Shown here: piece by piece, positions 8,109 to 16,134 of the stretch | Layout: each line of letters starts with the position of its first letter | Position numbering within the stretch: the first letter of the stretch is position 1 | Source: Paenibacillus sp. KS-LC4 | Lineage (GTDB): Bacteria; Bacillota; Bacilli; Paenibacillales; Paenibacillaceae | Assembly (NCBI RefSeq): GCF_036894955.1 | Contig: NZ_CP145905.1 | Coordinates: 4,358,501-4,422,500, forward strand | Direction of reading: 5' to 3' | Length of the DNA: 64,000 nucleotides | The notes under the pieces: model-generated | Seen by the model: only the letters and a program-made list of their open reading frames with translations | The model's database searches: none | Told to the model about the DNA's origin: nothing | Made by a program: the position numbers and the translations under genes

Positions 8109-9733
8109 GTCACAATTTTTCCTTTCCACAGCTCCTCTTGGAACGCACGCAGCCGCTGGTATTTACGACCGATACCTGTAATATAAACCTGCCATCTATC
8201 CATTTCCTTCTCGGCTTTATAAATACGCTCCAGCTTTTTAAGCTGCTTCACCGCCATTCGGTAGCCTTGGCGATTGCGCGAGCTGATCCAGCTTTCGATT
8301 GCCTGATGATAGAGCGGCATCATGACGCGCGGATTCACCTTTGACACCTCGCGTACATCCTGAATTGGCAAATCATCAGGCAAGGCGCCAATCAGCATTT
8401 GCAGCTCAGCCCATTCCTCGTATTTTTTCTGTGCAAACCAGTGATCCGTAAGCTCTGAATAAGAATGCGGCAGCAGCGACGTCATATAGGACGTCCATTT
8501 TATATTATCCGGTTGATCCGTATCTGCACGGCGGCATAAAGTCAGGAACGGTCCCACCGTCCTTCCGCTGCGAATCGCATAAATATGCTTGTAAAGATAG
8601 GTCATCCATGCCTCAAACGGCTCCCATTCTCCTTCTTCCAGCCGCTGAGCAGCACAAGTATAGACCATTTTTTGCGAGCCGCGAAAATCCGTTTTCCCGA
8701 AATGGGCCAAAGCTTCCTCATCCTGCCCGTCGAAAAAATACATCATCGCAATCGCCGTATGAATAAACGTGTCATTTATTTGCTCATCAGCCGCTTCTGT
8801 CTGCTCACCTGCCGATGCAAGCATTGAGGCCAGCTCGCGCTGCTGCCAGTCGCGATTTTCCGACATCTTCCCGCACAGCGCCAAATAAATATAAGGCCAG
8901 TCAAATAGCTGCTGCTCCTTCCGCAGCGCCCGGTTATAAGCATATCCAACAACCGCATCAGCCCAGTCACGCTCATCCTCCAGCATTTCGGCTGGTTCCA
9001 GCTCCAGTACGAGCGTATAATAATGCTCCAGCCATGGCTCAGCCATACGGACGAACGACATTTCGTGATAATAGCGGCTGAATGAATCTACCGCCTTAAT
9101 GGCTTGCTCTGCCTGATCCAGCACGAACAAGATGACATTCATCCAGTGCAGCCGCTGCTTTTTTTTATCCCAATCCTTGGATGTGCCTTTAAGTGCAGAC
9201 AGCACGGGCTGCAAGGAATGCAGCGAGTGGCGGCATACGCGCCAAGATTCGCCATACTCCTGCTCCATCCACGCCTGCCAATCTGCAGGAGACGCATCCA
9301 TGCCTGGGGTGGAGGCTGTTTTTCCCCGCTGCTCCACAACGACAGCAGCCCGCTGCGCAGGCTCCGGCTGAAGCCCTGTCAGGCGGCGATACGCTGACTC
9401 CGGCGTACCATGCAATGCCTGATTATGGTCGCAGAAAGCAAAAAACACGGCCGCCATATGCTTGCAGAAACCGCCATACGGACATGTACATCTGCTATAC
9501 GCAAAATCCATGACATCAATGCTAACCGCATACAGCTCCGAACCCGCAACGACGCCCGTCAGCAAATGCTGATCGTGCACCTCTACTTTTCGAACATAGC
9601 CTTTACGAAAATATTCCCAGCCGCGCTCGACAATAACCTGCTGCATATGCTCTCTGATATTGCCTTCTAACAGCTTCAATAGCTGACCGTCATTTCTAGT
9701 CAAAGCTTTGTTCACCCGCTTCCTTCCGCTCAA
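8105..9733 (-). CDS. SWIM zinc-finger protein
   Basis: This 542-residue soluble protein carries a SWIM finger: Cys82, Cys84, Cys90 and His92 in the pattern C-x-C-x5-C-x-H (segment RCTCPYGGFCKH). The rest is helical with no other domain I can name. SWIM fingers bind DNA or proteins and, in bacteria, often sit beside SNF2 helicases, as here with a 4-bp stop/start overlap. The start is a TTG at 9731-9733 with GGAAAG eight bases upstream; a GTG six codons later is an alternative. It is the first gene of a three-gene operon. A chromatin-like or DNA-repair role is inference. Confidence 0.88.
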   Translation of the reverse strand: MSGRKRVNKALTRNDGQLLKLLEGNIREHMQQVIVERGWEYFRKGYVRKVEVHDQHLLTGVVAGSELYAVSIDVMDFAYSRCTCPYGGFCKHMAAVFFAFCDHNQALHGTPESAYRRLTGLQPEPAQRAAVVVEQRGKTASTPGMDASPADWQAWMEQEYGESWRVCRHSLHSLQPVLSALKGTSKDWDKKKQRLHWMNVILFVLDQAEQAIKAVDSFSRYYHEMSFVRMAEPWLEHYYTLVLELEPAEMLEDERDWADAVVGYAYNRALRKEQQLFDWPYIYLALCGKMSENRDWQQRELASMLASAGEQTEAADEQINDTFIHTAIAMMYFFDGQDEEALAHFGKTDFRGSQKMVYTCAAQRLEEGEWEPFEAWMTYLYKHIYAIRSGRTVGPFLTLCRRADTDQPDNIKWTSYMTSLLPHSYSELTDHWFAQKKYEEWAELQMLIGALPDDLPIQDVREVSKVNPRVMMPLYHQAIESWISSRNRQGYRMAVKQLKKLERIYKAEKEMDRWQVYITGIGRKYQRLRAFQEELWKGKIVT

Positions 9734-9931
9734 GTAACATTCTTTCCATTATAACACATGAGAAGACGACTTTCCGAGAAGTCTATAGCCCTAACGCGAA
9801 GAGACAACAACCATCTGTAAAAAGCTGCAAGCCCTCATCCGCCTTCACTAGCTTTTGTCAGCCATTTGAGCTCATTTCGACAAGGAAGCTATTCCATTCG
9901 AGGATGCTGAGAGCAGAATAATGCCGAACAG

Positions 9932-9980
9932 AAAAAACAAGGCAACCCCCGCGTTCAATGCCGGAGAATCGCCTTGTTTT
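9932..9980 (-). terminator. Rho-independent terminator of the gene at 10022
   Basis: On the minus strand a 10-bp stem (AAAACAAGGC with GCCTTGTTTT) is followed by six T residues. It lies just past the stop of the 132-residue hypothetical gene. The 288-bp gap up to the SWIM gene holds nothing else I can recognise. Confidence 0.8.
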
Positions 9981-10021
9981 AAATAATATAGCTGTTATAA
10001 TCAGCGTATATTTTCCAATCC

Positions 10022-10417
10022 CTATTTTGAAGAAGCTTCCAGCAAGCTCAGTTCAAGCCCTTCCGACCAATTTAACAAAGCACTCTTTGACGTTTTCAGA
10101 GGGAAAAGCTGACCCTGATATTCAAAAATCAACAAATAGCAGTCCGTAGCCCGTTCATACACCCATCGCATAAAAAAATCTTCCTCAATATGCAGAAAAT
10201 AACCTTTATATTTTTCTTCTGGAAAATGCTTTAGTAAATGAATAAATGAATGTACGACTCTATTCGTCCAGCCAAAACGACTTTCTCGCTCCATTATGCC
10301 ATGGCGACCAAACGCAACATATAACCAGCTTCCCTCGTCGGGCTCGGCATCATGACTCAAAAAACGAAGCTCAATCCATGTCCCTCGTTCTTGTTCATCC
10401 CTAAGTATACTGTTCAT
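10022..10417 (-). CDS. hypothetical protein, 131 residues
   Basis: I do not recognise this protein. It is soluble, rich in aromatic residues, with alternating short beta-like and helical stretches (for example GSWLYVAFGRHGI and HFPEEKYKGYFLHIEEDFF) and no signal peptide. The ATG at 10415-10417 is preceded by AAGGGGG nine bases upstream; a TTG one codon earlier is less likely. It is monocistronic, with its own terminator downstream and another gene's terminator upstream. Nothing in the neighbourhood points to a function. Confidence 0.7.
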   Translation of the reverse strand: MNSILRDEQERGTWIELRFLSHDAEPDEGSWLYVAFGRHGIMERESRFGWTNRVVHSFIHLLKHFPEEKYKGYFLHIEEDFFMRWVYERATDCYLLIFEYQGQLFPLKTSKSALLNWSEGLELSLLEASSK

Positions 10418-10518
10418 CAACTGTTTCCCCCTTACTTAAAAAACCATGTTGCCTTTTTCAATCTACCGTTGGAGATTCTTGTTTCGATTTTGTGAACGAA
10501 TTTTCTGAAAGCTGCTTA

Positions 10519-10567
10519 TAAAAAAGCCTCTAGCCGAGCTGCTTAATCAGCAGTCGCGCCAGAGGCC
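10519..10567 (-). terminator. Rho-independent terminator of the marR operon
   Basis: On the minus strand GCCTCT (10561-10566) pairs with AGAGGC (10526-10531) around an inner CTGCT/AGCAG helix, followed by TTTTTTA. It lies 25 bp past the quinone reductase stop. Confidence 0.85.
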
Positions 10568-10591
10568 CTTAAGTCACTCCACTACCATTCA

Positions 10592-11179
10592 TTAACCCGG
10601 AAATACCGTTTTAACCGTCTGCTCCACCTGCTGCAAGTTCGCCTTCAGCTCAGCTTCGCCGATTTGGCCAATGCCGCCAAAGAACAAATGTCCAACGGAC
10701 TCAATACCGACAAAATCAAAAATGCCTGTATCGGAAGTGATTTTCATGCCAGCAGTCATACCGATCTGATCGTAAATTTCACTTGGCGTGCCGTGCGTGT
10801 TAATGATGAAGCCTTTTTTGCCGGTAAGCAGCTTGTCAATGCCCGTTTCTCCATAAGCATAGGCGTAGCCGTATGCAAATACGCGATCAACATAGCCTTT
10901 CATAATAGCAGGAAGACCCGTCCACCAAATCGGGTAAATAAAAGTAACCGCATCAGCTTCAGTAAGGTACTTCTGCTCTGTCAAAATATCTTCCGGCGTC
11001 TGGCCAGCACGCATGGCCGCTGTGTCTTCCGGCGTCAGCACCGGCTGAAACTTCAGCGCATACAAGTCACGCACCGTTACTTCATGGCCTTCTGCCTTCA
11101 AGCTTTGCAATGTTGTGTTCAAAATGGCACGGTTGTAGCTATCTTCATTCGGATGGGCAAATACGATAAGATGTTTCAT
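10592..11179 (-). CDS. flavodoxin-fold NAD(P)H:quinone oxidoreductase
   Basis: This 195-residue protein belongs to the FMN-dependent NAD(P)H dehydrogenase (quinone) family (MdaB/KefF/YwrO type). Visible are the N-terminal IVFAHPNEDSYN phosphate-binding strand-loop, the FMN/substrate segment FIYPIWWTGLPAIMKGYVDRVF, and the NTHGTP loop. Members reduce quinones or other electrophiles by two electrons and so protect the cytosol. AGGAGG lies nine bases before the ATG. It follows the marR gene by 34 bp on the same strand and should be co-transcribed, suggesting a MarR-sensed quinone or electrophile stress operon. A similar enzyme lies at 35714-36286 under a TetR repressor. Confidence 0.87.
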   Translation of the reverse strand: MKHLIVFAHPNEDSYNRAILNTTLQSLKAEGHEVTVRDLYALKFQPVLTPEDTAAMRAGQTPEDILTEQKYLTEADAVTFIYPIWWTGLPAIMKGYVDRVFAYGYAYAYGETGIDKLLTGKKGFIINTHGTPSEIYDQIGMTAGMKITSDTGIFDFVGIESVGHLFFGGIGQIGEAELKANLQQVEQTVKTVFPG

Positions 11180-11213
11180 GGGGGAAATCCTCCTAAATAA
11201 TCATTATATTTTT

Positions 11214-11639
11214 CTAAAACTGGGCGTGTACTTGCTCCAACAGCTGCTCTAGCTGCAAGCTCTGTTCTTCGTTTAGGCTTCCATAAATCGCGTTATTAAC
11301 CTTCTGGGAAATAGCTACAAAAACCGGTTCCAGCCCTCGGCCCTTCTCGGTCAAATGGATCAACGAAACACGACTGTCTTTCTCGTCCTTTGTCCGATCT
11401 ACAAAGCCAAGCTGCTCCAGCTTGTTAATGAGAACGGTGGTCGTCGGCTGTGTGCGATGGATTTTCTCCGCTAATGCCTTGACAGACAGCGGCTGCTTCT
11501 CCCGATACAGAAACATGAGTATATCACCATGGGAAGGCACAATTCCTGTAATCTGATTGGCTTCCAGCTCACTGACAATTAGCTTGTTCGCTTTGTCTCG
11601 AATTTTAGCAACTAAGGATAAGGCGTTATGTTTTATCAT
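11214..11639 (-). CDS. MarR-family repressor
   Basis: This is a winged-helix MarR-type regulator of about 141 residues. The DNA-binding part is visible as LSVKALAEKIHRTQPTTTVLINKLEQLGFVDR followed by the wing motif DEKDSRVSLIHLTEKG. An upstream in-frame ATG at 11660 lies inside a perfect 9-bp-arm palindrome and has no ribosome site, so I start at ATG 11637-11639. That ATG falls where transcription from the promoter at 11646-11674 should begin, so the mRNA is probably leaderless. The repressor likely shuts off itself and the adjacent quinone reductase. Its ligand is unknown. Confidence 0.85.
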   Translation of the reverse strand: MIKHNALSLVAKIRDKANKLIVSELEANQITGIVPSHGDILMFLYREKQPLSVKALAEKIHRTQPTTTVLINKLEQLGFVDRTKDEKDSRVSLIHLTEKGRGLEPVFVAISQKVNNAIYGSLNEEQSLQLEQLLEQVHAQF

Positions 11640-11645
11640 AATGCG

Positions 11646-11674
11646 ATTATACATAGACATCTATGTATTTGCAA
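11646..11674 (-). promoter_or_regulatory. marR promoter with embedded operator
   Basis: On the minus strand: -35 TTGCAA (11669-11674), 17-bp spacer, -10 TATAAT (11646-11651). The spacer and the -10 overlap a perfect palindrome at 11649-11668, ATACATAGA-n2-TCTATGTAT, the size expected for a MarR dimer site. The predicted start point is about 11639, the A of the marR ATG. Confidence 0.75.
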
Positions 11675-11750
11675 GCACTTATTTTTCACTGTTAGCCTTT
11701 CCCCTGTTTCGCTCCGAATACTCTTATAAGTGGCTCATTTATAAAATAAA

Positions 11751-11786
11751 GCAGCTCCCGGCTTCCATGAAGAAAGCAGGAGCTGC
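11751..11786 (-). terminator. terminator of the orphan sensor kinase gene
   Basis: GCAGCTCC (11751-11758) pairs with GGAGCTGC (11779-11786); on the minus strand the stem is followed by TTTATTTTAT. It lies 16 bp past the kinase stop. Confidence 0.7.
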
Positions 11787-11801
11787 CGCGCCGCAAAACG
11801 A

Positions 11802-13559
11802 TTATATTTTATGAGGAATCGTAATAAAAAAGGTTAGACGGTCAGGTCCGTCAGCATAAATGTGTATGGCGCCTTTATATTTGTCTACAATCGACTTCAC
11901 GATGGACAAGCCCAAACCTTGGTGATCCTGCTGATCCTTCGTAGAATAGCCAGATTGGAAGAGCGGCATCGCTGCCACCTTCTCAGCGTCCTCGCAAGTA
12001 TTCGTAATCGTGAACTCAAGCAGGCCATTACGCTGCAAGCCTTGCAGCTCCACTACGCGCATGCTCTCCGGATATCTCATCGTCTCATCAAAAGCATTGT
12101 CAATGAGATTGCCAAGTATACGATTCAAATCGAGCGTCTTGACGCCCATTTCCAGCTTGTCAAAGCTCGTAAAGGTGCACTCAAACATAATGCGGTAGCT
12201 TTCCGCCTGCGATGTTTTCGAGCGAATGAGCGCGGCAATCGCCGGATTGCCAATATTAATAATGTCGTTCATTTGCCGAATTTCACCCGTCAGCTCCTTC
12301 GTATAGGCAATGAGCTCCTCATGCTTGTTTAATTCCGCAAGCGAATGAATGGTCTGCACATGATTAAGAAAATCATGTCGCTGCGCCCGAATCGACTGAA
12401 ACATCTGATTGATTTCATCGACGTACGTTTGCTGGGTGACCTGCACCGCATTTTCGCGGGAACGGCGGTAATAGTTCATCACGACGCCTGCCGTCACCAG
12501 GCTTAATGCTGTTATAAGAACAATGATGATGGCAATATTCAACAGCTGCGTAGACATCTGGTCGCGAATAACCTGGTAATCGGATACGAGCGTCAGCACA
12601 TAGCTGTCCATAGGCACGCCGTTCTCATCTACAATATTCAGTCCTTTGTCCTCGGTAAAGACGGGAATGAACATTTTGAAAACATGCTTGCCGCCCACTA
12701 TTTCATCGACAGTTACCTTTTTCTTCGTATTAAAAGCCTTGGACACATTAGCTACGTCACTATCCGCAACATAATTATAGCTTCCGTACAAAATCGGCTG
12801 CTGTAAAATATGCTCCTGCACTTCGCCGTTTGGGTGAACGGTCTCGAAAGGCCCCTTCGAAAACGTCTCCGGATTAAGGACGGTTACCTCTAGCAACGCC
12901 TTATTGCTTTCAATCGTCTTCTTAATCAGCGAATCTACACCCGTCAGCTCCTCATATTCCGCCAGCTTCGTGTAGCTGATATAAGGATCGGTTATGTAAT
13001 TCGTCGTCCCGTCAAAATAATAGCCCCATTTATAAATGCTGCCTGGATCGGTGGAAGCCACCTCGAAGGGGCCGCTCCAAAAATTAGGCAGCGATTTGCC
13101 TAACCAGTCGATTTTCACATTTCGCTGATCGAACAGCTGGTTGAATACGATAAACCACGGGTCCCATGATTTTGTGCTTTTGCCAAGCTGTGTCTCATCA
13201 GAGGATTTATAGAGCAAAATATCATCCTTGACGCGCTTAAGCAGCGTAATATGGTTAACGCCAAGCTTTGCGCTTAGCTCCACCAGCTGCTCGTTCGTTA
13301 CTTTATCCACGTCGGGATCAAGAGCATATTGAGCTGCAATGGATACGACTCGAAGCTCATCGCCGATTAAATCCTGATAACGCTCTGCTCCAAGCCGCGA
13401 TTGCTCCACTGAAAATTCAATCTGATTGGCTACCGCGGCAACCTCACGGTTCAGTGCATCCTCCAAGGATTCCTTCGTTAAAAAATAATAAGCCGTATTG
13501 TTCAATAAAACAATGACTACAATAACTGAAATCGCCATAAACCATATATTCCGCTGCAT
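11802..13559 (-). CDS. orphan sensor histidine kinase with Spo0B-type dimerisation helix
   Basis: This 585-residue membrane kinase has a TM at about 7-27, a large extracytoplasmic region to about 340 likely of the double-Cache ligand-binding type, a second TM at about 345-365, and a cytoplasmic part whose phospho-acceptor is in AQRHDFLNHVQTIH, typical of the Spo0B-like (SPOB_a) helix found in citrate/malate-type and quorum-type kinases. A GHKL ATPase domain follows (NLIDNAFDE, then HQGLGLSIVKSIV). GAGGAG precedes the ATG. No response regulator is adjacent: the next gene is a TPR protein, so the partner must be elsewhere. A small extracellular ligand is the family expectation. Confidence 0.85.
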   Translation of the reverse strand: MQRNIWFMAISVIVVIVLLNNTAYYFLTKESLEDALNREVAAVANQIEFSVEQSRLGAERYQDLIGDELRVVSIAAQYALDPDVDKVTNEQLVELSAKLGVNHITLLKRVKDDILLYKSSDETQLGKSTKSWDPWFIVFNQLFDQRNVKIDWLGKSLPNFWSGPFEVASTDPGSIYKWGYYFDGTTNYITDPYISYTKLAEYEELTGVDSLIKKTIESNKALLEVTVLNPETFSKGPFETVHPNGEVQEHILQQPILYGSYNYVADSDVANVSKAFNTKKKVTVDEIVGGKHVFKMFIPVFTEDKGLNIVDENGVPMDSYVLTLVSDYQVIRDQMSTQLLNIAIIIVLITALSLVTAGVVMNYYRRSRENAVQVTQQTYVDEINQMFQSIRAQRHDFLNHVQTIHSLAELNKHEELIAYTKELTGEIRQMNDIINIGNPAIAALIRSKTSQAESYRIMFECTFTSFDKLEMGVKTLDLNRILGNLIDNAFDETMRYPESMRVVELQGLQRNGLLEFTITNTCEDAEKVAAMPLFQSGYSTKDQQDHQGLGLSIVKSIVDKYKGAIHIYADGPDRLTFFITIPHKI

Positions 13560-13659
13560 GTATTGCTCCTCTATCTTCTACGCTATTAACTAGATTATGT
13601 ACGATTTTTAGGCAAACGACAATAAACGTTTTTCTTACACCGCCTTGTGAGCTTTGCCA

Positions 13660-14334
13660 TTACTTGCTCCATCGTCTGAACCATAGGCGAAGCGCCCATT
13701 TACGCTCTCCGCGTTTTTTGTATTTCGGCAGCGTTCGATAAATGCGCAAGCCTTCCTCGATTGCCTCCTTCGCCTCCTGCTCCTTGCCCATCGTCTTGTA
13801 AATGCCTGCCAAGCGCTCATAAGCCTCGCAGGAGGACGATTGAATACGCTGAAACGCTTCAATATACGAAATAGCCTGGGAGGAGTCTTTGCCTGCATAC
13901 AGCGCAGCCAAACGCAAATAAGGCGCACCGTATTTTACCCGTTCATTTAGCGCAAGCGCCCGTTTTATAGCCCCTTCGCCTTGCTCCATCTGTCCCGTTT
14001 GCAGCATGCAAAGGCCTAGATCATCCCAATATTCAGCGGAATCCTCAAGCGTATGCTCCATTGGAGAAAGCCAGCCTAGCGCTTCGTTATATTTTTTCTT
14101 CTCAATTAAAATTCTTGCGATTTCCTGCTTGGAGGACACATCGTTAGGCGCCATATCAACATGACGTCTAAGCTTCCTGAGCTGGCTTGATCTGCGTAAA
14201 GGCCGTACAAAGCTTGGCGTCAAACCGACAAATCGGCGGTCCAGCGCATACAAAATAAGCAGCAGTACGATAATCGCAATAAACGGATTTCCCGTAAGCC
14301 AAGTCAAGAAGAAAAATAAAAAGATTTTACTCAT
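13660..14334 (-). CDS. membrane-anchored TPR-repeat protein
   Basis: This 224-residue protein has one N-terminal hydrophobic helix (about residues 3-28, FLFFFLTWLTGNPFIAIIVLLL) and then helical pairs of tetratricopeptide type across about 60-210, for example NEALGWLSPMEHTLEDSAEYWDDLGL and CEAYERLAGIYKTMGKEQEA. The tail is basic. GGGAGG lies five bases before the ATG. It is separated from the kinase gene by 100 bp on the same strand and may be co-transcribed with it. TPR domains hold protein complexes together; the partner is not evident. The proximity to gerE could be coincidental. Confidence 0.8.
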   Translation of the reverse strand: MSKIFLFFFLTWLTGNPFIAIIVLLLILYALDRRFVGLTPSFVRPLRRSSQLRKLRRHVDMAPNDVSSKQEIARILIEKKKYNEALGWLSPMEHTLEDSAEYWDDLGLCMLQTGQMEQGEGAIKRALALNERVKYGAPYLRLAALYAGKDSSQAISYIEAFQRIQSSSCEAYERLAGIYKTMGKEQEAKEAIEEGLRIYRTLPKYKKRGERKWALRLWFRRWSK

Positions 14335-14458
14335 TCGTTCCTCCCATGCCTGAATAACACCGCAAGCGTTCCATGGAACAGCTCCGGCGTCAATTGGTTA
14401 ATTTTTCATCTATCATACCATAAAATGCGCCGATTGCGCCCATTTTCTCCGCCAACAG

Positions 14459-14487
14459 CACCATTGGCACCCGTCATTCATACTATA
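14459..14487 (+). promoter_or_regulatory. sigma-K-type promoter of gerE
   Basis: CACC at 14459-14462, 16 bp, then CATACTATA at 14479-14487. This fits the remembered sigma-K consensus (mACm, 16-17 bp, CATAnnnTA) at every fixed position. It lies about 65 bp before the GerE start, and sigma-K is the factor that transcribes gerE in Bacillus. Confidence 0.75.
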
Positions 14488-14552
14488 TTTTGACTGTATC
14501 CCTTAACCTTGTTAAACCATAAAAACCCAAGCAAGGAGGGGTGACTGAAAAG

Positions 14553-14777
14553 GTGAAAGGTAGCGACCATAAGAGCAAGTTTTTACTGACACATCGTGAA
14601 CGCGAGGTTTTCGAGCTTCTAGTCCAAGACAAAACAACACGAGATATTGCGCAACAGCTGTTCATTAGCGAGAAGACCGTCCGCAACCATATCTCTAATG
14701 TGATGCAAAAATTAAACGTTAAAGGTCGTTCGCAAGCGGTTGTCGAGCTAATCAAGCTCGGGGAGCTGCAAATATAA
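14553..14777 (+). CDS. gerE: GerE sporulation regulator (LuxR-type HTH)
   Basis: This is a 74-residue stand-alone LuxR/FixJ-type helix-turn-helix protein, the length of B. subtilis GerE and near-identical in the core: LTHREREVFELLVQDKTT, then LFISEKTVRNHISNVMQKL and KGRSQAVVELIKLGEL. GerE is the last mother-cell regulator of sporulation; with sigma-K it switches on outer coat, crust and cge genes. An earlier GTG at 14541 sits one base from the AAGGAGG and is too close; the GTG at 14553 gives the family length exactly, though at a long 13-base spacing. Its presence near spore-surface genes fits the reading of the 19.6-32.6 kb locus as late mother-cell genes. Confidence 0.95.
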   Translation: MKGSDHKSKFLLTHREREVFELLVQDKTTRDIAQQLFISEKTVRNHISNVMQKLNVKGRSQAVVELIKLGELQI

Positions 14778-14854
14778 TTCACGGCTCTCCCTTCTTCATT
14801 GCTTCGGCAAAAGCCATTTGCTAATAGGTTGTTACCATTTATGGTATTTCGCGA

Positions 14855-14888
14855 GGCAGCATAGTGCGCTATGCTGTCTTTATTTTTT
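14855..14888 (+). terminator. gerE terminator
   Basis: GGCAGCATAG pairs with CTATGCTGTC across a four-base loop (14855-14877) and is followed by TTATTTTTT. Confidence 0.85.
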
Positions 14889-14901
14889 GTGGGTAAAAAA
14901 A

Positions 14902-14939
14902 GCAGCAAGCAGCTTGTCCTTATGGCTTCTGCTTGCTGC
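14902..14939 (-). terminator. terminator for minus-strand transcripts (RhuM gene)
   Basis: An 11-bp perfect stem (GCAGCAAGCAG with CTGCTTGCTGC) is followed on the minus strand by seven T residues. It faces the RhuM gene, about 170 bp past its stop. The 170 bp between hold no recognisable coding sequence. Confidence 0.75.
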
Positions 14940-15111
14940 TGCTTATTCAATTGCAGTAGTATTAACTCAAGCTTAATGATGAATGTGCATGAACTCTTTA
15001 TACCATTGGGGGATTTACCGAACAATTGATGGACACTGATTTATAGCTTCATTTTTGATGTCCTTTCCTCGTTTTAAACTCCTCCCAAATGACTATTTTT
15101 TATGTAATGGA

Positions 15112-15906
15112 TTATGGATTCTCCTTCACAAAGTTTTGATCTTCCGCATAGTCCAAGTACATGGTTACAATACGGTTTAACGACTGTATCTCTTTATCGG
15201 TTAAATAATTTTTTGCGATTGTAACATCAGCTTTTCTTACCTTTGCGCCTTTCCAGCTTGTTAATCCCATATTGTCCTTTTCTGCGCTTGCACGCTCTGC
15301 AATCAGTTCAGCGGCGGTATGACCATGAATAGCAAAGTGCAGCTTGTTCTGCACCGTAGCAAAGAACTCCTTGGACATGCCTGCATTAGGATCATAATCA
15401 ACAGAGGTAGCATATATATCCGTTATTTTGCGATAAAATCTTTTCTCCGATGCACGAATGTCACGAATGCGACCAAGTAATTCATCAAAATAATCTTGTC
15501 CGAAATTACGCATGTCCTTCAAACGCTCATCGTCCATTGTAAATCCTTTGACAAGGTATTCGTTTAGTCTCTCTGTTGCCCAACGTCTGAATTGTGTACC
15601 TCGATGAGAACGAACTCGGTAGCCAATTGCGATTATCATTTCAAGATTATAATGTTTTGCACGGCGTTCAACTTTTCTTGATCCTTCAATTTGAACTTGT
15701 AAGTATTCCTTACAAGTTGACTCAAAATACAATTCCTCTTCTTTATATATATTTTTGATATGAAGAGTGATATTTTGCGAGCTTGTCTGATACAACTCCG
15801 CAATTGCCTTCTGAGTCATCCAGACTGTTCCATTTTCCAGCTTTACGTCAATCTTGGTATTTCCGTCTTCCGTCTGATATATTAAAATGTCTGTATAGTT
15901 TTCCAT
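15112..15906 (-). CDS. RhuM-family protein, C-terminally truncated
   Basis: This 264-residue protein matches the RhuM (virulence protein) family: N-terminal GTVWMTQKAIAELYQTSSQNI, the central YNLEMIIAIGYRVRSHRGTQFR and the segment FFATVQNKLHFAIHGHTAAELI. Family members usually run to roughly 330-345 residues; here the conserved MYLDYAEDQ is followed by only seven residues and a stop, so about 70 residues are missing, and I find no continuation downstream. RhuM genes travel on islands and phages and their biochemical role is unclear. The gene looks AT-richer than its neighbours. It stands alone between unrelated genes, so it is probably a horizontally acquired, partly decayed passenger. Confidence 0.8.
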   Translation of the reverse strand: MENYTDILIYQTEDGNTKIDVKLENGTVWMTQKAIAELYQTSSQNITLHIKNIYKEEELYFESTCKEYLQVQIEGSRKVERRAKHYNLEMIIAIGYRVRSHRGTQFRRWATERLNEYLVKGFTMDDERLKDMRNFGQDYFDELLGRIRDIRASEKRFYRKITDIYATSVDYDPNAGMSKEFFATVQNKLHFAIHGHTAAELIAERASAEKDNMGLTSWKGAKVRKADVTIAKNYLTDKEIQSLNRIVTMYLDYAEDQNFVKENP

Positions 15907-15985
15907 TATACATTCACCTCTCTAAAACTTGTCCTTATCATACAATCATACGTTCCCATCTTATCATATTTGAATCGTTCACTGT

Positions 15986-16031
15986 GAAAAAAAAGCACCT
16001 CGCAAGGTCTGATTCTCCCCTCGCTAAGTGC
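15986..16031 (-). terminator. terminator of the MFS exporter gene
   Basis: On the minus strand a 13-position stem (16019-16031 with 15995-16007, one mismatch) is followed by eight T residues. A second small hairpin, TTGCCTT-n6-AAGGCAA, lies at about 16065-16084. Confidence 0.8.
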
Positions 16032-16134
16032 CTAGCTAGTTCTTCAATCTGCACCTCAAAAGAAATTGCCTTAAAATCAAGGCAACCCCTACTCAACATT
16101 CAATCTATCCTGATTCCTTCAAAAAGATATCGCT

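Noticed and set aside
11640-11660. Longer MarR protein starting at ATG 11660
   Set aside because: That ATG lies inside the promoter and operator palindrome and would precede the predicted transcription start.
14483-15025. Minus-strand 180-codon open frame
   Set aside because: Lies antisense to gerE and two terminators; no protein-like features.
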